A DNA stretch of 64,000 bases from JAAYZB01 sp035379945 (GCA_035379945.1 DAOSWG010000001.1:99156-163155); one strand, 5' to 3'; counted from the stretch's first letter, positions 16,033 to 25,835 are shown. Notes: generated from the sequence alone by a model not told the origin. Translations and numbers: made by a program.

Positions 16033-18627
16033 TCAGTTGATCTTTTTGATTTCCTCGATTATCGATGCCAGGATATTCATGGCTTTCAACGGGGTAAGTT
16101 CGTTGATTTCGATTTCCTTTATTTGATCGATAATCGGACGGTATTCGCTTTTTTCTCTTTCTTCTTCCAGAGAAGCGGTTTCAAAATTGAAAAGATCGAC
16201 CGTCTGAGGTTTGATGACATTATAGCCGTGATTCTTTTCGAGATCTTCCAGAATCGTCTGGGCTCTGCGTACCAGCTGGGTTGGCAGTTTAGCCAGTTTT
16301 CCAACATGGATTCCATATGAGCGGTCTGTCGGTCCGTCGGCGACTTTGTGCAAGAAAACGATGTTTCCCTTGTCCTCTTTTGCCATCACATGGATGTTAT
16401 GAAGACTTTTCAGGGTATCCTCCAGGTAAGTCAGTTCATGGTAATGGGTGGAGAAAAGGACTTTGCAAGCGATCTTGTGATGGGTGTATTCGATGATCGC
16501 CTGTGCCAGAGCCATGCCGTCGTAGGTGGCGGTTCCCCTGCCGATCTCATCAAACAAAATCAAACTGTTTTCAGTGGCGTTTTGCAGGGCATAGTTCACT
16601 TCCATCATCTCGACCATGAAAGTCGATTTTCCGGTCGATAGGTCGTCGCTCGCGCCGATTCTCGTGAAAATGCGGTCGAATACCGGCAGTAAAGCTGATT
16701 TTGCAGGCACAAAACAGCCGATCTGGGCCATGATGACGATCAGAGCCAGCTGACGCATATAGGTTGATTTTCCGGACATGTTCGGTCCGGTTATGAGCAA
16801 AATCGAAGTATCGCTGTCCATATTCAAATCATTGGATACGAATGATCCTCTGGCGACTGTCCGTTCGACAACCGGATGCCTTCCTTCGACGATCATGATC
16901 TTTTTTTCATTAGAGAGAACTGGTCGTACATAGCCGTTTTCGATCGATATTATGGCGAATGCCGTCAGCATGTCCACTTCCGCAAGCGATTTCGCCAGTT
17001 TTTGCAGATTATCGGTCATTCCTTTCGCCTGTTCCCTGACAAAACAGAAAAGTTCATACTCCATCTGGATTGATTTGTCCATCGAACCGAGGATCATCGA
17101 TTCCTTTTCCTTAAGTTCGGGGGTTATATATCTTTCACAGTTGACAAGCGTCTGTTTCCGGTCGTAACCGAATTCCGGTTTGATCTGATCGATCTGTCCC
17201 TTCGTCACTTCGATATAGTAACCGAAAACCCGATTGTATCCGATTCTCAGTTTTTTGATTCCGGTCCGTTCGCGTTCCTTTTCTTCGAAGTCACGGAGCC
17301 ATTCTTTCCCGTGGGTGGCCCGGTATTTTATCTCGTCCAGTTCGGAAGAATAACCAGCTTTGATGATGCCGCCTTCCTTGACCGAAAATGGCGGATCTTC
17401 GACGATCGCTTGTCCGATCAGATCTTCTAGTTGTGTGAAGTCTTCCATTCCTTTCAAAAGGCGGTTGGCGAGGTCGTCTTCCAGAGACAGAAGTCTCGAT
17501 TTGATCCCGGGAACGCTTTTAAGCGATCTTGCCAGGTTGACGAGGTCCTTGCCGTTGGCGTTGCCGAAAGAAAGCCTTCCGACAATCCTTTCCAAATCAT
17601 ATACTTCCTTGAGAAGATTTCTGATTTCTTCCCTGATAATGAAATTGTCGCTCATCGCTTCGACGAGCCGATAGCGTTCCTCGATTTTTTCTTTGTCGAC
17701 CAAAGGACGCATGATGTTGCTTTTGAGCATCCTCGATCCCATTGCGCACTGGCATTTGTCAAGTAGCCAGAAAAGCGTTCCTTTGCGGCTTAGGGAGCGA
17801 TATGTCTCCGTCAATTCGAGGTTGCGTCTCGAATTGTTGTCGATATGAAGATATTTCGAGGACTCGAACACCTGCACTTTCTGCATGTGCATCAGTTCGC
17901 GCCTTTGCGAGCTGTAAAGATAATTCATGAGTCTGGCGAATGTCTGTAGCAGTTCCTTGTCATAGATATCCTGAACAAGACTCTTGCAATAGGCGGGAAG
18001 TTCAAGATTGTCCGATATGGATACGATTAACGCATAACTGTTCAGATATTCTCTGATCCTGCTTTGGTTGAAATCACTGCCCAGCACCAATTCCCTGACA
18101 TTCAGATTCAAGATTTCATTCATCAGGATGTCGATGTCGTTTGGCAATGTGATGATGTGATTTTCTCCGGTCGTTAGATCGGAATAAGCCAAAAGGAACT
18201 GTGTTTTCGTTTCCGATATCGCTGCGATAAAATTGTTCGATTTTTCCTCGACTGCGCCTTCCTCGACGATCGTCCCGGGAGTGATCAGTTTGATGACATC
18301 CCTTTTGACAAGTCCTTTCGCAAGTTGCGGATCTTCGATTTGTTCGACAATAGCCACCTTGAATCCCTTGTCGATCAGTTTTTCGATATAGAAATTGGCC
18401 GCATGATGGGGAACCCCGCACATCGGTACTTTGTCCTCCATGCCGGCATCCCGTCCGGTAAGGACGATTTCCAGTTCTTTCGATGCGACGATCGCATCGG
18501 TGAAAAACATCTCATAAAAATCTCCCAGTCGAAAAAAGACTATAAAGTCGCTATAGTCTTTTTTGATTTCCAGATATTGTTGCATCATCGGAGTATAGTT
18601 TGACCGGTCAAGCGAATTATGATCCAT
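16033..18627 (-). CDS. mutS: DNA mismatch repair protein MutS
   Basis: An 864-residue mismatch sensor of the MutS1 type. The N-terminal mismatch-binding motif FFRLGDFYEMF (Phe-x-Glu wedge) is present. The ATPase domain carries GPNMSGKSTYMRQ (Walker A), ILFDEIGRGTATYDG (Walker B and signature) and FSTHYHEL. A C-terminal helical tail follows. Full length for the family. The ATG has GGAG 12 bases upstream. It precedes mutL and follows the unrecognised membrane-anchored gene by 29 bases. Confidence 0.99.
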   Translation of the reverse strand: MDHNSLDRSNYTPMMQQYLEIKKDYSDFIVFFRLGDFYEMFFTDAIVASKELEIVLTGRDAGMEDKVPMCGVPHHAANFYIEKLIDKGFKVAIVEQIEDPQLAKGLVKRDVIKLITPGTIVEEGAVEEKSNNFIAAISETKTQFLLAYSDLTTGENHIITLPNDIDILMNEILNLNVRELVLGSDFNQSRIREYLNSYALIVSISDNLELPAYCKSLVQDIYDKELLQTFARLMNYLYSSQRRELMHMQKVQVFESSKYLHIDNNSRRNLELTETYRSLSRKGTLFWLLDKCQCAMGSRMLKSNIMRPLVDKEKIEERYRLVEAMSDNFIIREEIRNLLKEVYDLERIVGRLSFGNANGKDLVNLARSLKSVPGIKSRLLSLEDDLANRLLKGMEDFTQLEDLIGQAIVEDPPFSVKEGGIIKAGYSSELDEIKYRATHGKEWLRDFEEKERERTGIKKLRIGYNRVFGYYIEVTKGQIDQIKPEFGYDRKQTLVNCERYITPELKEKESMILGSMDKSIQMEYELFCFVREQAKGMTDNLQKLAKSLAEVDMLTAFAIISIENGYVRPVLSNEKKIMIVEGRHPVVERTVARGSFVSNDLNMDSDTSILLITGPNMSGKSTYMRQLALIVIMAQIGCFVPAKSALLPVFDRIFTRIGASDDLSTGKSTFMVEMMEVNYALQNATENSLILFDEIGRGTATYDGMALAQAIIEYTHHKIACKVLFSTHYHELTYLEDTLKSLHNIHVMAKEDKGNIVFLHKVADGPTDRSYGIHVGKLAKLPTQLVRRAQTILEDLEKNHGYNVIKPQTVDLFNFETASLEEEREKSEYRPIIDQIKEIEINELTPLKAMNILASIIEEIKKIN

Positions 18628-18656
18628 TGATTTAGATTCTCCCTGAAAACCCGCTG

Positions 18657-20057
18657 TTATTCAAAAAGTCCGAACGGCCAATGGCCGGGGTTCAACGTAA
18701 AGTGATATACATAAGTGTAGGCACCGATAATGATGATGGCGGCGAAGAGTGTGATGAGGAAGATGGTCCAAAACCGTTTTTTCCGCTTTTTCTGATGGTA
18801 TTTTTTGATGATGAGATTGATCTTTTCGTCAAGCAGATCCTTTTCCTCGTCGGAAAATTCGATGATCTCGCTTTGTGGTTTTTCAGCTTCGGTAGCTGTT
18901 TTCTCCAAAACCGGGGCCACGATCGGCTCTTCTTTCTTTTCAGGAATAATTTCCGGTTCCGGTGAGATTACCGGCTTTTTCGTTACGATTTCTTCAGTTT
19001 TTTTGATCTCTTCCGGCATCTTTTGTTCTTCTTCAGGCAACTCGATTGTTTCCTCTTCCTTCACCGGCTCTTCTTCCGGCTTAAGAATCGTTTCTTCTTT
19101 TGCAACCGAAATCGTTTCCGCCGGTTCTTCGTCAACTTCGATACTTCGCATGATTTCTTTTTCTGCCGGTTCGGCTTCGATTACGGGAATATCCTGATCG
19201 TTGGCCTGGAACTCGATCGCGTCGATCTTGACCGAATCAAATTCTGACTCGAGAGGAATATTGTAATCATGGACATCCTTTGCGATTTCCTGATGATAAA
19301 GATTCAGGGCATAGATGATGTATTCCACCATGTCGCTTTTCTTGAGATCGATCGAAATCTGGAAGCCTTTTTCCTTCGCATAGATTTCCAATTCGAGAAC
19401 CGATTTGTCCTGAAGCAGCGTGGCTTCCTGTTCGGTTAGCCGAAAACGGGCCGCAAGGATCTCGATCAGGCTGGACTTGTTGATGCGGCGTGGTACTTTG
19501 ACACCGTACTTTTCACCGAGACCGCGAAGATCGCCTAAGGTGCAGGAATGCACGAAGACATCCTTGAGGATTTTGAGACTCACACCGTCGAGATAGCCGT
19601 TCGGTTCGTAGATTACCCGCTCCATCATGCCGATGAAATCGCCGTAATTGATTTTTTCGAGATCGACGGCGTATTTGTATTTCAGCTTTTCCAGATCATC
19701 GAAAAAAGCGTTCTTCAATCCGTAAAGCTCACGGTTGAGAAACAGAATGTCGAAGAGCAATTGTTTGTACTTGGCGGCATCAAAATCAAGATTGTAGTCG
19801 TAAATGAGTTTCTCGAGCAAATAAACCGAATAGTCGTTAAACCCGCGCAGCCGGTAGCGAAGCTCGTCTGTGTAGGACTCGTAAAGTTTGGTTTGAAAGA
19901 CTTTTGGGTAGATCGTTTCTCTTAAAACGAAACGATGAATGTAAGTAGGAATCATAATCTTGTGCTGCAACAACAATTCGAGCAAATCCTCTGTGGGTAT
20001 TACGGACAATGTTTTGGCAAATGCAAAATAGTCCTCGTTCGCTTTGAATCTACTCAT
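18657..20057 (-). CDS. Unrecognised tail-anchored protein with two SAP/Rho-N-like motifs
   Basis: I do not recognise this 466-residue protein. Residues 1-165 are mostly helical. Residues 174-204 (LGDLRGLGEKYGVKV, then NKSSLIEILAARF) and 218-251 (LELEIYAKEKGFQIS, then KKSDMVEYIIYAL) each match the helix-extended loop-helix pattern of SAP, LEM or Rho N-terminal motifs. Residues about 290-415 are a long Glu/Pro/Lys-rich, probably disordered linker. A basic patch (KKRKKR) precedes a single membrane segment near 437-458 with a short tail. This suggests a cytoplasmic domain tethered to the membrane, perhaps binding nucleic acid or protein. The ATG at 20057 was chosen for AGGTGAG just upstream; earlier codons lack a site. 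It sits between miaB and mutS. Confidence 0.75.
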   Translation of the reverse strand: MSRFKANEDYFAFAKTLSVIPTEDLLELLLQHKIMIPTYIHRFVLRETIYPKVFQTKLYESYTDELRYRLRGFNDYSVYLLEKLIYDYNLDFDAAKYKQLLFDILFLNRELYGLKNAFFDDLEKLKYKYAVDLEKINYGDFIGMMERVIYEPNGYLDGVSLKILKDVFVHSCTLGDLRGLGEKYGVKVPRRINKSSLIEILAARFRLTEQEATLLQDKSVLELEIYAKEKGFQISIDLKKSDMVEYIIYALNLYHQEIAKDVHDYNIPLESEFDSVKIDAIEFQANDQDIPVIEAEPAEKEIMRSIEVDEEPAETISVAKEETILKPEEEPVKEEETIELPEEEQKMPEEIKKTEEIVTKKPVISPEPEIIPEKKEEPIVAPVLEKTATEAEKPQSEIIEFSDEEKDLLDEKINLIIKKYHQKKRKKRFWTIFLITLFAAIIIIGAYTYVYHFTLNPGHWPFGLFE

Positions 20058-20205
20058 GGTCTCACCTTTTTCATTACAATATACTTTGATATTACTATAT
20101 TTTGTTTTCTTATTCAAGGGAAAAAACAGAAAATTTGGCGATTTCCTTGTTTTTTTTCCATATCGCTTTTCGCTATTCTTTTTCAGAGCCCCAATGAGGT
20201 CTCGC

Positions 20206-21666
20206 TTATTTGTTTGCTTCTTTGTCCGTCACTTCGCCATAGAGCGACCAAGTGTTGGCTTTTGTGATATTAACTGACACTGTTTTTCCTACCATTCCGG
20301 GGTTTCCCGGAAAGTTTACGAGTTTGTTGTTGGGATTATAACCACAATATTTCGTCGCATCCGTTTTGGACTTTCCTTCGACCAATACTTCCGTGGTCGT
20401 GTCGAGAAATCTCCTGGTACCGGACGCATAGCCGCGATTGACCAGTTCGTTCAGTCTTTTCAAGCGGTCGCGTTTTGTTTCCGCCAAAACATCATCGGGC
20501 ATAGAAGCTGCCGGAGTTCCGGCTCGTTTCGAATAAATGAAAGTATAGGCTCCCTCGAAGCCGGCTTTTTTGACGAGATCAAGCGTTTCCTGGAAATCGG
20601 CCTCGGTTTCACCCGGAAATCCGACGATGATGTCTGTAGTCAGGGAGATGCCCGGAATCTTTGTTTTGATTTTGTTTACAAGTTCCAGATATTGCTCTTT
20701 CGTGTATTTGCGATTCATTTTGGAAAGAATGGCATTCGATCCGGATTGCACCGGCAAATGGATGAACGGCATCAGGTTTCCGCCTTTCGCCAGAATATCT
20801 ATGAGCTCGTCGGTGAAATCCTTGGGATGGCTTGTCATGAAACGGATCCGTTCGATCGGTAATTTGTTTAGTTTATCGAGCAATGCGGCAAATGTGATTT
20901 CCGGATCGCCGTAATCCAGTCCGTATGAATTGACATTTTGCCCTAGCAATGTGACTTCCCGATAACCCTTTTTTGCCAGTTGGGAAACTTCTTCGACAAT
21001 GTCTTCGATCTGGCGTGATCGTTCTTTTCCCCTTGTGTAAGGAACGATGCAATACGTGCAGAATTCGTCGCATCCGTAAGTGATGTCAACCCAAGCTTTG
21101 AACGGATGGTTGCGGACGGAAGGAATCTTCTCTACTATGTCTCCTTCTTCGGATAGAACTTCAACAACCATTTTTCCGCTTTCTATCCGTTCTTTGATCA
21201 TTTCCGGTAGTCTTTCGATGTTGTGAGTTCCAAACAGGATATCGACGCGATTCTTGGTTTTCAATATCTTCTCGACCGTTGTCTCTTCTTGCGGCATACA
21301 GCCGCCAAGAGCGACGATGAGATCCGGATTGGCTGCTTTGTATTTCATGATGCGGCCGATTTCGCCATACACCCGCTTCTCGGCGTTTTCCCTGATTGCG
21401 CAAGTATTGAGAATGACTATGTCCGCCCTTTCGATACAATCGGCGGCTTCATATCCGACCATGGACAAAAGACCGGCCATTCTTTCGGAATCTGCTTCAT
21501 TGGCCTGGCATCCGTATGTCTCGATAAAATACTTTTTGTCCTTTCCGATGCAATCGATGCCGGAAGAAGGCTTATATTGCCGGATTTCCACCGGTCCCTT
21601 TGTACGTTTTCTCGCTGATTTCAATTCTGGTTTGATCATTCGACTATCTCTTTTCCGGTAAATCAT
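20206..21666 (-). CDS. miaB: tRNA-2-methylthio-N6-dimethylallyladenosine synthase
   Basis: A 486-residue radical-SAM methylthiotransferase acting on i6A37 of tRNA. The N-terminal UPF0004 domain (FIETYGCQANEADSERM, then LNTCAIRENAE and GGCMPQE) holds three cysteines of the auxiliary Fe-S cluster. The radical-SAM core has CDEFCTYC (CxxxCxxC). A C-terminal TRAM domain ends the protein. The ATG at 21666 overlaps the ymdB stop as ATGA. A second ATG at 21639, after a purine-rich stretch, is also possible. It acts after MiaA. Confidence 0.97.
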   Translation of the reverse strand: MIYRKRDSRMIKPELKSARKRTKGPVEIRQYKPSSGIDCIGKDKKYFIETYGCQANEADSERMAGLLSMVGYEAADCIERADIVILNTCAIRENAEKRVYGEIGRIMKYKAANPDLIVALGGCMPQEETTVEKILKTKNRVDILFGTHNIERLPEMIKERIESGKMVVEVLSEEGDIVEKIPSVRNHPFKAWVDITYGCDEFCTYCIVPYTRGKERSRQIEDIVEEVSQLAKKGYREVTLLGQNVNSYGLDYGDPEITFAALLDKLNKLPIERIRFMTSHPKDFTDELIDILAKGGNLMPFIHLPVQSGSNAILSKMNRKYTKEQYLELVNKIKTKIPGISLTTDIIVGFPGETEADFQETLDLVKKAGFEGAYTFIYSKRAGTPAASMPDDVLAETKRDRLKRLNELVNRGYASGTRRFLDTTTEVLVEGKSKTDATKYCGYNPNNKLVNFPGNPGMVGKTVSVNITKANTWSLYGEVTDKEANK

Positions 21667-22421
21667 TCCGCATAGTTCACCCGTTCGATCCGTTTCTGTT
21701 CGAGATCGAGAAGTACGGCGCTAAACTGAAGTGGTCCGTTTTTTTCCGGTCTTGTCCTTTCGGGAATTCCGGTGATAAATTTACGTAGGCCCTGACCGAT
21801 GTCGCCACCGATTATCGAATATTTGACTCCCGTCATTCCGATATCGGTAATGTAGAGCATTCCTTTCGGAAACACGCATTCGTCGGCGGTTGTCACATGG
21901 GTATGCGTTCCCACCAAAGCGCTTACCCGTCCATCAAGATAATTGGCGAGCGCATACTTTTCGCTGGTGGCTTCCGCATGGAAATCAATGATAATATAAT
22001 CCGAATCGCACTTTTGAATAACTTCATCGGCTACGATGAAAGGACTGTCGATCGGATCGTTCATGAAAACCCGGCCAAGCAGGTTGACCACGGTGATTGT
22101 CTTGTCGTTCACCCGGCAGGTTACAAATCCCTTCCCAGCGGCGCCTGGTCCGTAATTGGCTGGCCTCACCACATAGTCTAGGTTAAGAACCTCACCAGAA
22201 TCCTTGCGGGAATAAGCATGGTTTCCGAGTGTGAACACATTGACTCCTCTTTTCATGTAGTCTTTGTATATTTCTTCCGATAGTCCGTTGCCGTTGGCGA
22301 TGTTCTCACCGTTAACGACAATGAAATTCGGCCGGTAGAGTTGCTTGGCAGTCGAGAAAAAGCGATCAAATGCCTCGCGACCTTTTTCCATATAGACGTC
22401 TCCGATAAACAGTACGCGCAT
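21663..22421 (-). CDS. ymdB: YmdB family metallophosphoesterase
   Basis: A 252-residue binuclear metallophosphoesterase of the YmdB family (TIGR00282). Motifs are GDVYMEKGRE, VVNGENIANG, TLGNHAYS, DFHAEATSEK and GTHTHVTTAD. Bacillus YmdB hydrolyses 2',3'-cAMP and affects biofilm and motility decisions. It follows rny by 54 bases across a hairpin and overlaps miaB, the usual Firmicutes order. Confidence 0.95.
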   Translation of the reverse strand: MRVLFIGDVYMEKGREAFDRFFSTAKQLYRPNFIVVNGENIANGNGLSEEIYKDYMKRGVNVFTLGNHAYSRKDSGEVLNLDYVVRPANYGPGAAGKGFVTCRVNDKTITVVNLLGRVFMNDPIDSPFIVADEVIQKCDSDYIIIDFHAEATSEKYALANYLDGRVSALVGTHTHVTTADECVFPKGMLYITDIGMTGVKYSIIGGDIGQGLRKFITGIPERTRPEKNGPLQFSAVLLDLEQKRIERVNYAE

Positions 22422-22443
22422 GTTTCCACCTTCTTCTTAACAA

Positions 22444-22470
22444 GATAGCCTTCCTTTCGGGAAGGCTATC
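22444..22470 (-). terminator. Hairpin between rny and ymdB (attenuator or processing site)
   Basis: Perfect 11-bp stem GATAGCCTTCC / GGAAGGCTATC with a 5-base loop. The downstream minus-strand sequence (TTGTTAAG) is a poor U-tract, so partial termination or RNA processing is more likely than full termination. Confidence 0.6.
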
Positions 22471-22475
22471 AAATC

Positions 22476-24035
22476 TCATTTTGCGATGTCTTGAGCCCTT
22501 GTCTCCCGGATGACGGTTATCTTGATTGTTCCCGGATAGCTCAGTTTCTCTTCAATTTGCTGTTTTATTTCTCTGGCGACGACAAATGTCTTGGCATCGT
22601 CGATTTCGTTCGGTTTGACGATTACGCGGATCTCACGGCCCGCCTGAATGGCATATGCCTGGTCCACACCTTCCACAGAAGTGGATATTTCTTCCAACTG
22701 GGTGAGACGATTGATGTAGTTTTCAAGCGATTCGCTCCTGGCTCCCGGTCTGGCTGCGGAAAGGGCGTCGGCGGCGGCTACTAGCACGCCGATAACGGTT
22801 TCAGCCGGTTTGTCTCCGTGATGGCTGGCGATTGCGTCGATGATCGGTTTTGTCTCGTGATATTTGTTCGCAAGCATCACGCCGATGTCGACATGCGATC
22901 CTTCGATCTCGTGATCAACGGCTTTCCCGATGTCATGAAGCAATCCGGCCCGTTTGGCTATCACTTCGTTCTCGCCGAGTTCAACGGCCATTTTACCGGC
23001 CAAATAAGCGGTCTCGATCGAATGCTGCAGGGCGTTTTGTCCATAAGAAGTGCGAAAATGCAGTCTTCCTATCAGTTTTACGAGATCCGGATGAACTTTG
23101 CCGATACCGGTTTCGAAGACGGCCTTGTCGCCCATGTCGCGAATCAATTGATCTACTTCCACTCTGGTTTTCTCGACAATTTCTTCGATTCTGGCCGGAT
23201 GGATACGTCCATCTGAAATCAATGTTTCAATCGAGCGTTTAGCGATTTCCCTTCTTACCGGGTCGAATCCTGACAGAACTACGGCTTCCGGGGTGTCGTC
23301 GATGATCAGATCGACTCCGGTCATGGCTTCGATCGTTCTGATGTTTCTTCCTTCACGGCCGATTATCCGGCCTTTCATTTCATCGTTTGGCAGATTGACA
23401 ACGGATACGGTCGATTCCGCGGTCACATCCTGTGCGTATTTTTGGATTGCCTGCGATAAAATTTCCTTGGCGTTTTTCTGAGCGTCGAGTCTTGCTTTTT
23501 CTTCCTCTTCTCTCAAATAACGTCCGATTTCCTGAGCCATGTCACTTTCGACACGGGCCATGATGATTTCTTTTGCTTGTTGTTCCGAAAGATTGGCAAT
23601 ATCCAGGAGTTTCTTGTTTTCTTCCTGGATGATTTCGTCCAGTTTGCTGTTCTTTTCCTCAAGAGCGACTTTTTTCTCGTCAAGTATTTCCTCTTTACGA
23701 TCCAAGTTGAGTTCTCTTTTGTCCAAATTTGCCGAACGACGATCCATTGTTTCTTCGCGCTGATTAACTTTGTTTTCCAGCTCGGAAATCAACGCTTTCT
23801 TTTCTTTGATTAATTTATCGTTCTCGGAATTCAGATTGTAGATTTCTTGTTTAGCTTCTAAGAGTTTTTCTTTTTTGATTTTTTCCGCTTGAGAATTTGC
23901 TTCGTCAATGATGTTTTGCGCTTTATTTTTCGCTGTTTGGAATCCCTTTTCGACGACCGATACCCGAGTAAGGAATCCGATGATACCACCGACAATTAAG
24001 CCTAGCAAACTGGAAATAATTTCAGGCCATGGCAT
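22476..24035 (-). CDS. rny: Ribonuclease Y
   Basis: A 519-residue membrane-anchored endoribonuclease that starts mRNA decay. One N-terminal membrane segment (about 4-25) is followed by a long coiled coil (about 30-200), a KH domain (GRIIGREGRNIRTIE) and an HD domain with LLHDIGKA and the downstream SHHGD. The ATG at 24035 has GGAGGT upstream; the longer frame has no site. It has its own promoter with a 5' leader of roughly 75 bases. Confidence 0.98.
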   Translation of the reverse strand: MPWPEIISSLLGLIVGGIIGFLTRVSVVEKGFQTAKNKAQNIIDEANSQAEKIKKEKLLEAKQEIYNLNSENDKLIKEKKALISELENKVNQREETMDRRSANLDKRELNLDRKEEILDEKKVALEEKNSKLDEIIQEENKKLLDIANLSEQQAKEIIMARVESDMAQEIGRYLREEEEKARLDAQKNAKEILSQAIQKYAQDVTAESTVSVVNLPNDEMKGRIIGREGRNIRTIEAMTGVDLIIDDTPEAVVLSGFDPVRREIAKRSIETLISDGRIHPARIEEIVEKTRVEVDQLIRDMGDKAVFETGIGKVHPDLVKLIGRLHFRTSYGQNALQHSIETAYLAGKMAVELGENEVIAKRAGLLHDIGKAVDHEIEGSHVDIGVMLANKYHETKPIIDAIASHHGDKPAETVIGVLVAAADALSAARPGARSESLENYINRLTQLEEISTSVEGVDQAYAIQAGREIRVIVKPNEIDDAKTFVVAREIKQQIEEKLSYPGTIKITVIRETRAQDIAK

Positions 24036-24115
24036 GATTATTACCTCCGAGTTTAGAATTGTCATATATGATAGCCGGGCTCGTATTGTGAGTCTGGCAC
24101 CTATATCTTGATATT

Positions 24116-24144
24116 ATTATAATATAAAAAAATATGATAGTCAA
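24116..24144 (-). promoter_or_regulatory. Promoter for rny
   Basis: -35 TTGACT (24144-24139), 17-base spacer, -10 TATAAT (24121-24116). It lies just downstream of the recA terminator. Confidence 0.8.
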
Positions 24145-24172
24145 AAATTTTTTCCGGGAATTCCAATGTTTC

Positions 24173-24204
24173 CAAAAAAAAAGGAAAGTTGTTCGGACTT
24201 TCCT
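24173..24204 (-). terminator. Terminator of recA
   Basis: Stem AGGAAAGT / ACTTTCCT with a 7-base loop, followed on the minus strand by a long T-run. The stem touches the recA stop codon. Confidence 0.9.
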
Positions 24205-25198
24205 ATTTAAGATTCAGTTCTTTTTTTACTAACTGACGGATTTCTTCGTAAACATCCGGATTTTCTTCCAAATATTTCTTGACGTTTTCTCTTCCCTGTC
24301 CGATCTTTTGATCCTTATAGGAATACCAAGCGCCGCTTTTCTGAATGATGTCTTTATCGGCGGCGAGATCGACCAGTTCGCCGGTCTTGGAGATTCCCTT
24401 TCCGAACATGATGTCGACGATGCAAGTTTTGAAAGGCGCAGCGACCTTGTTCTTGACAACTTTGACTTTGGCTTGGTTTCCGATGAATTCGTTGCCTTCC
24501 TTGATCTGTTCGCCTCTTCTGATTTCCAAGCGTACCGATGCATAAAATTTAAGGGCTCTTCCTCCCGGTGTCGTTTCCGGATTGCCAAACATTACGCCGA
24601 CTTTTTCCCTGATCTGGTTGATAAAGATCGCAATGCATTGCGATTTAGATAAAACGCCTGACAGTTTACGCATGGCTTGGCTCATCAGTCTTGCCTGCAA
24701 TCCGACATGTGAATCGCCCATCTCGCCCCTGATTTCCGCTTCCGGGACCAAGGCGGCGACAGAATCGACGACCATTATGTCGACAGCTCCGCTTCTGACT
24801 AGTGCTTCGGCGATTTCCAATCCCTGTTCGCCGGTATCCGGCTGGGAAAGAATCAAAGAATCGATATCGACTCCGAGGTTTTTCGCATAAACGGCATCAA
24901 GCGCGTGTTCGGCGTCGATAAAGGCGGCATAGCCGCCGTTTTTCTGCACTTCTGCGATCGCATGAAGTGCAAAGGTCGTTTTTCCCGAAGATTCTGGTCC
25001 GTAGATCTCGACGATCCTTCCGCGCGGATATCCACCGACTCCCAAAGCGCTGTCAAGCGCCAAAGAACCAGTAGAAACCGCTTCTATGCTCATGTCGTCC
25101 TGTCTTTCTCCCAAGATCATCACGGCACCCTTGCCATATTCTTTTTCGATTTCCTTAAGTGCGACTTCAAGAATCTTCTTTCTTTTTTCGTCAGCCAT
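24203..25198 (-). CDS. recA: Recombinase RecA
   Basis: A 331-residue strand-exchange ATPase. Walker A is GPESSGKTT (about 67-75); MVVDSVAALVPEAEI and the L2 region (FINQIREKVGVMFGNPETTPGGRALKF region) are canonical. The C-terminal acidic tail is short, making the protein slightly smaller than Bacillus RecA. The ATG has GGAGG 6 bases upstream. No Gram-positive SOS box (CGAAC-N4-GTTCG) was found just upstream, and cinA, which often precedes recA, is absent. Confidence 0.99.
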   Translation of the reverse strand: MADEKRKKILEVALKEIEKEYGKGAVMILGERQDDMSIEAVSTGSLALDSALGVGGYPRGRIVEIYGPESSGKTTFALHAIAEVQKNGGYAAFIDAEHALDAVYAKNLGVDIDSLILSQPDTGEQGLEIAEALVRSGAVDIMVVDSVAALVPEAEIRGEMGDSHVGLQARLMSQAMRKLSGVLSKSQCIAIFINQIREKVGVMFGNPETTPGGRALKFYASVRLEIRRGEQIKEGNEFIGNQAKVKVVKNKVAAPFKTCIVDIMFGKGISKTGELVDLAADKDIIQKSGAWYSYKDQKIGQGRENVKKYLEENPDVYEEIRQLVKKELNLK

Positions 25199-25265
25199 AT
25201 TAGCCTCCCGTTTCCAAGATTGCGATATTCTTCATTAATAATACGCCGGACAATCCGGCTTTGCT

Positions 25266-25835
25266 TTAAAATGTCTCGAAAATAAGTTTGCGGTTTTTGA
25301 TGAAATAATCCACTCCGGAAATCACCGTCATTAGAATGGCGATGCCCATGATAACCCATCCGGTGATGTTAGCCCATAAAAGATCGTATGGCATCATGAA
25401 CAGATACCAGGTGATTGCGGCCATGGTCGATGCGGTTTTGAATTTTCCCAGTTGCGATGCGGCGATTATTTTTCCGTTTCCGACGGCTACGAGTCTTATC
25501 GACGTGACTATCAGTTCACGGGCAAGAACGATGACAGGTACCCAGAAGGGCAACCACATATTCGGAACAATTCGATAATTGTCCGCCAGAACGATCAGGG
25601 CGGACAAGACCAAAAGCTTATCGGCAAGCGGATCCATAAACTTACCGAATGTCGTGACCATATTGCGTTTTCTGGCGATTTTTCCGTCGAAATAATCTGT
25701 GATTGAAGCCAGGACAAACAGTATTCCCATAATCCAGTATGTCATGTTTCCAAGTGTGCCTTTAAGCAGATAAACGACAATCAAGAGCGGCACCATTATC
25801 ATCCTTACAATCGTCAAGCGGTTCGGTAGATTCAT
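25266..25835 (-). CDS. pgsA: CDP-diacylglycerol-glycerol-3-phosphate phosphatidyltransferase
   Basis: A 189-residue membrane enzyme making phosphatidylglycerol phosphate from CDP-diacylglycerol and glycerol-3-phosphate. The CDP-alcohol phosphotransferase motif D-x2-DG-x2-AR-x8-G-x3-D-x3-D is complete in DYFDGKIARKRN and GKFMDPLADK. Five to six membrane segments are visible. The ATG at 25835 has GAGG about 8 bases upstream. It precedes recA, as commonly in Firmicutes. Confidence 0.95.
   Translation of the reverse strand: MNLPNRLTIVRMIMVPLLIVVYLLKGTLGNMTYWIMGILFVLASITDYFDGKIARKRNMVTTFGKFMDPLADKLLVLSALIVLADNYRIVPNMWLPFWVPVIVLARELIVTSIRLVAVGNGKIIAASQLGKFKTASTMAAITWYLFMMPYDLLWANITGWVIMGIAILMTVISGVDYFIKNRKLIFETF

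Noticed and set aside
25199..25265. SOS box upstream of recA
   Set aside because: No CGAAC-N4-GTTCG-like sequence found. The GCCGGA/TCCGGC inverted repeat there is a short hairpin without a T-run.
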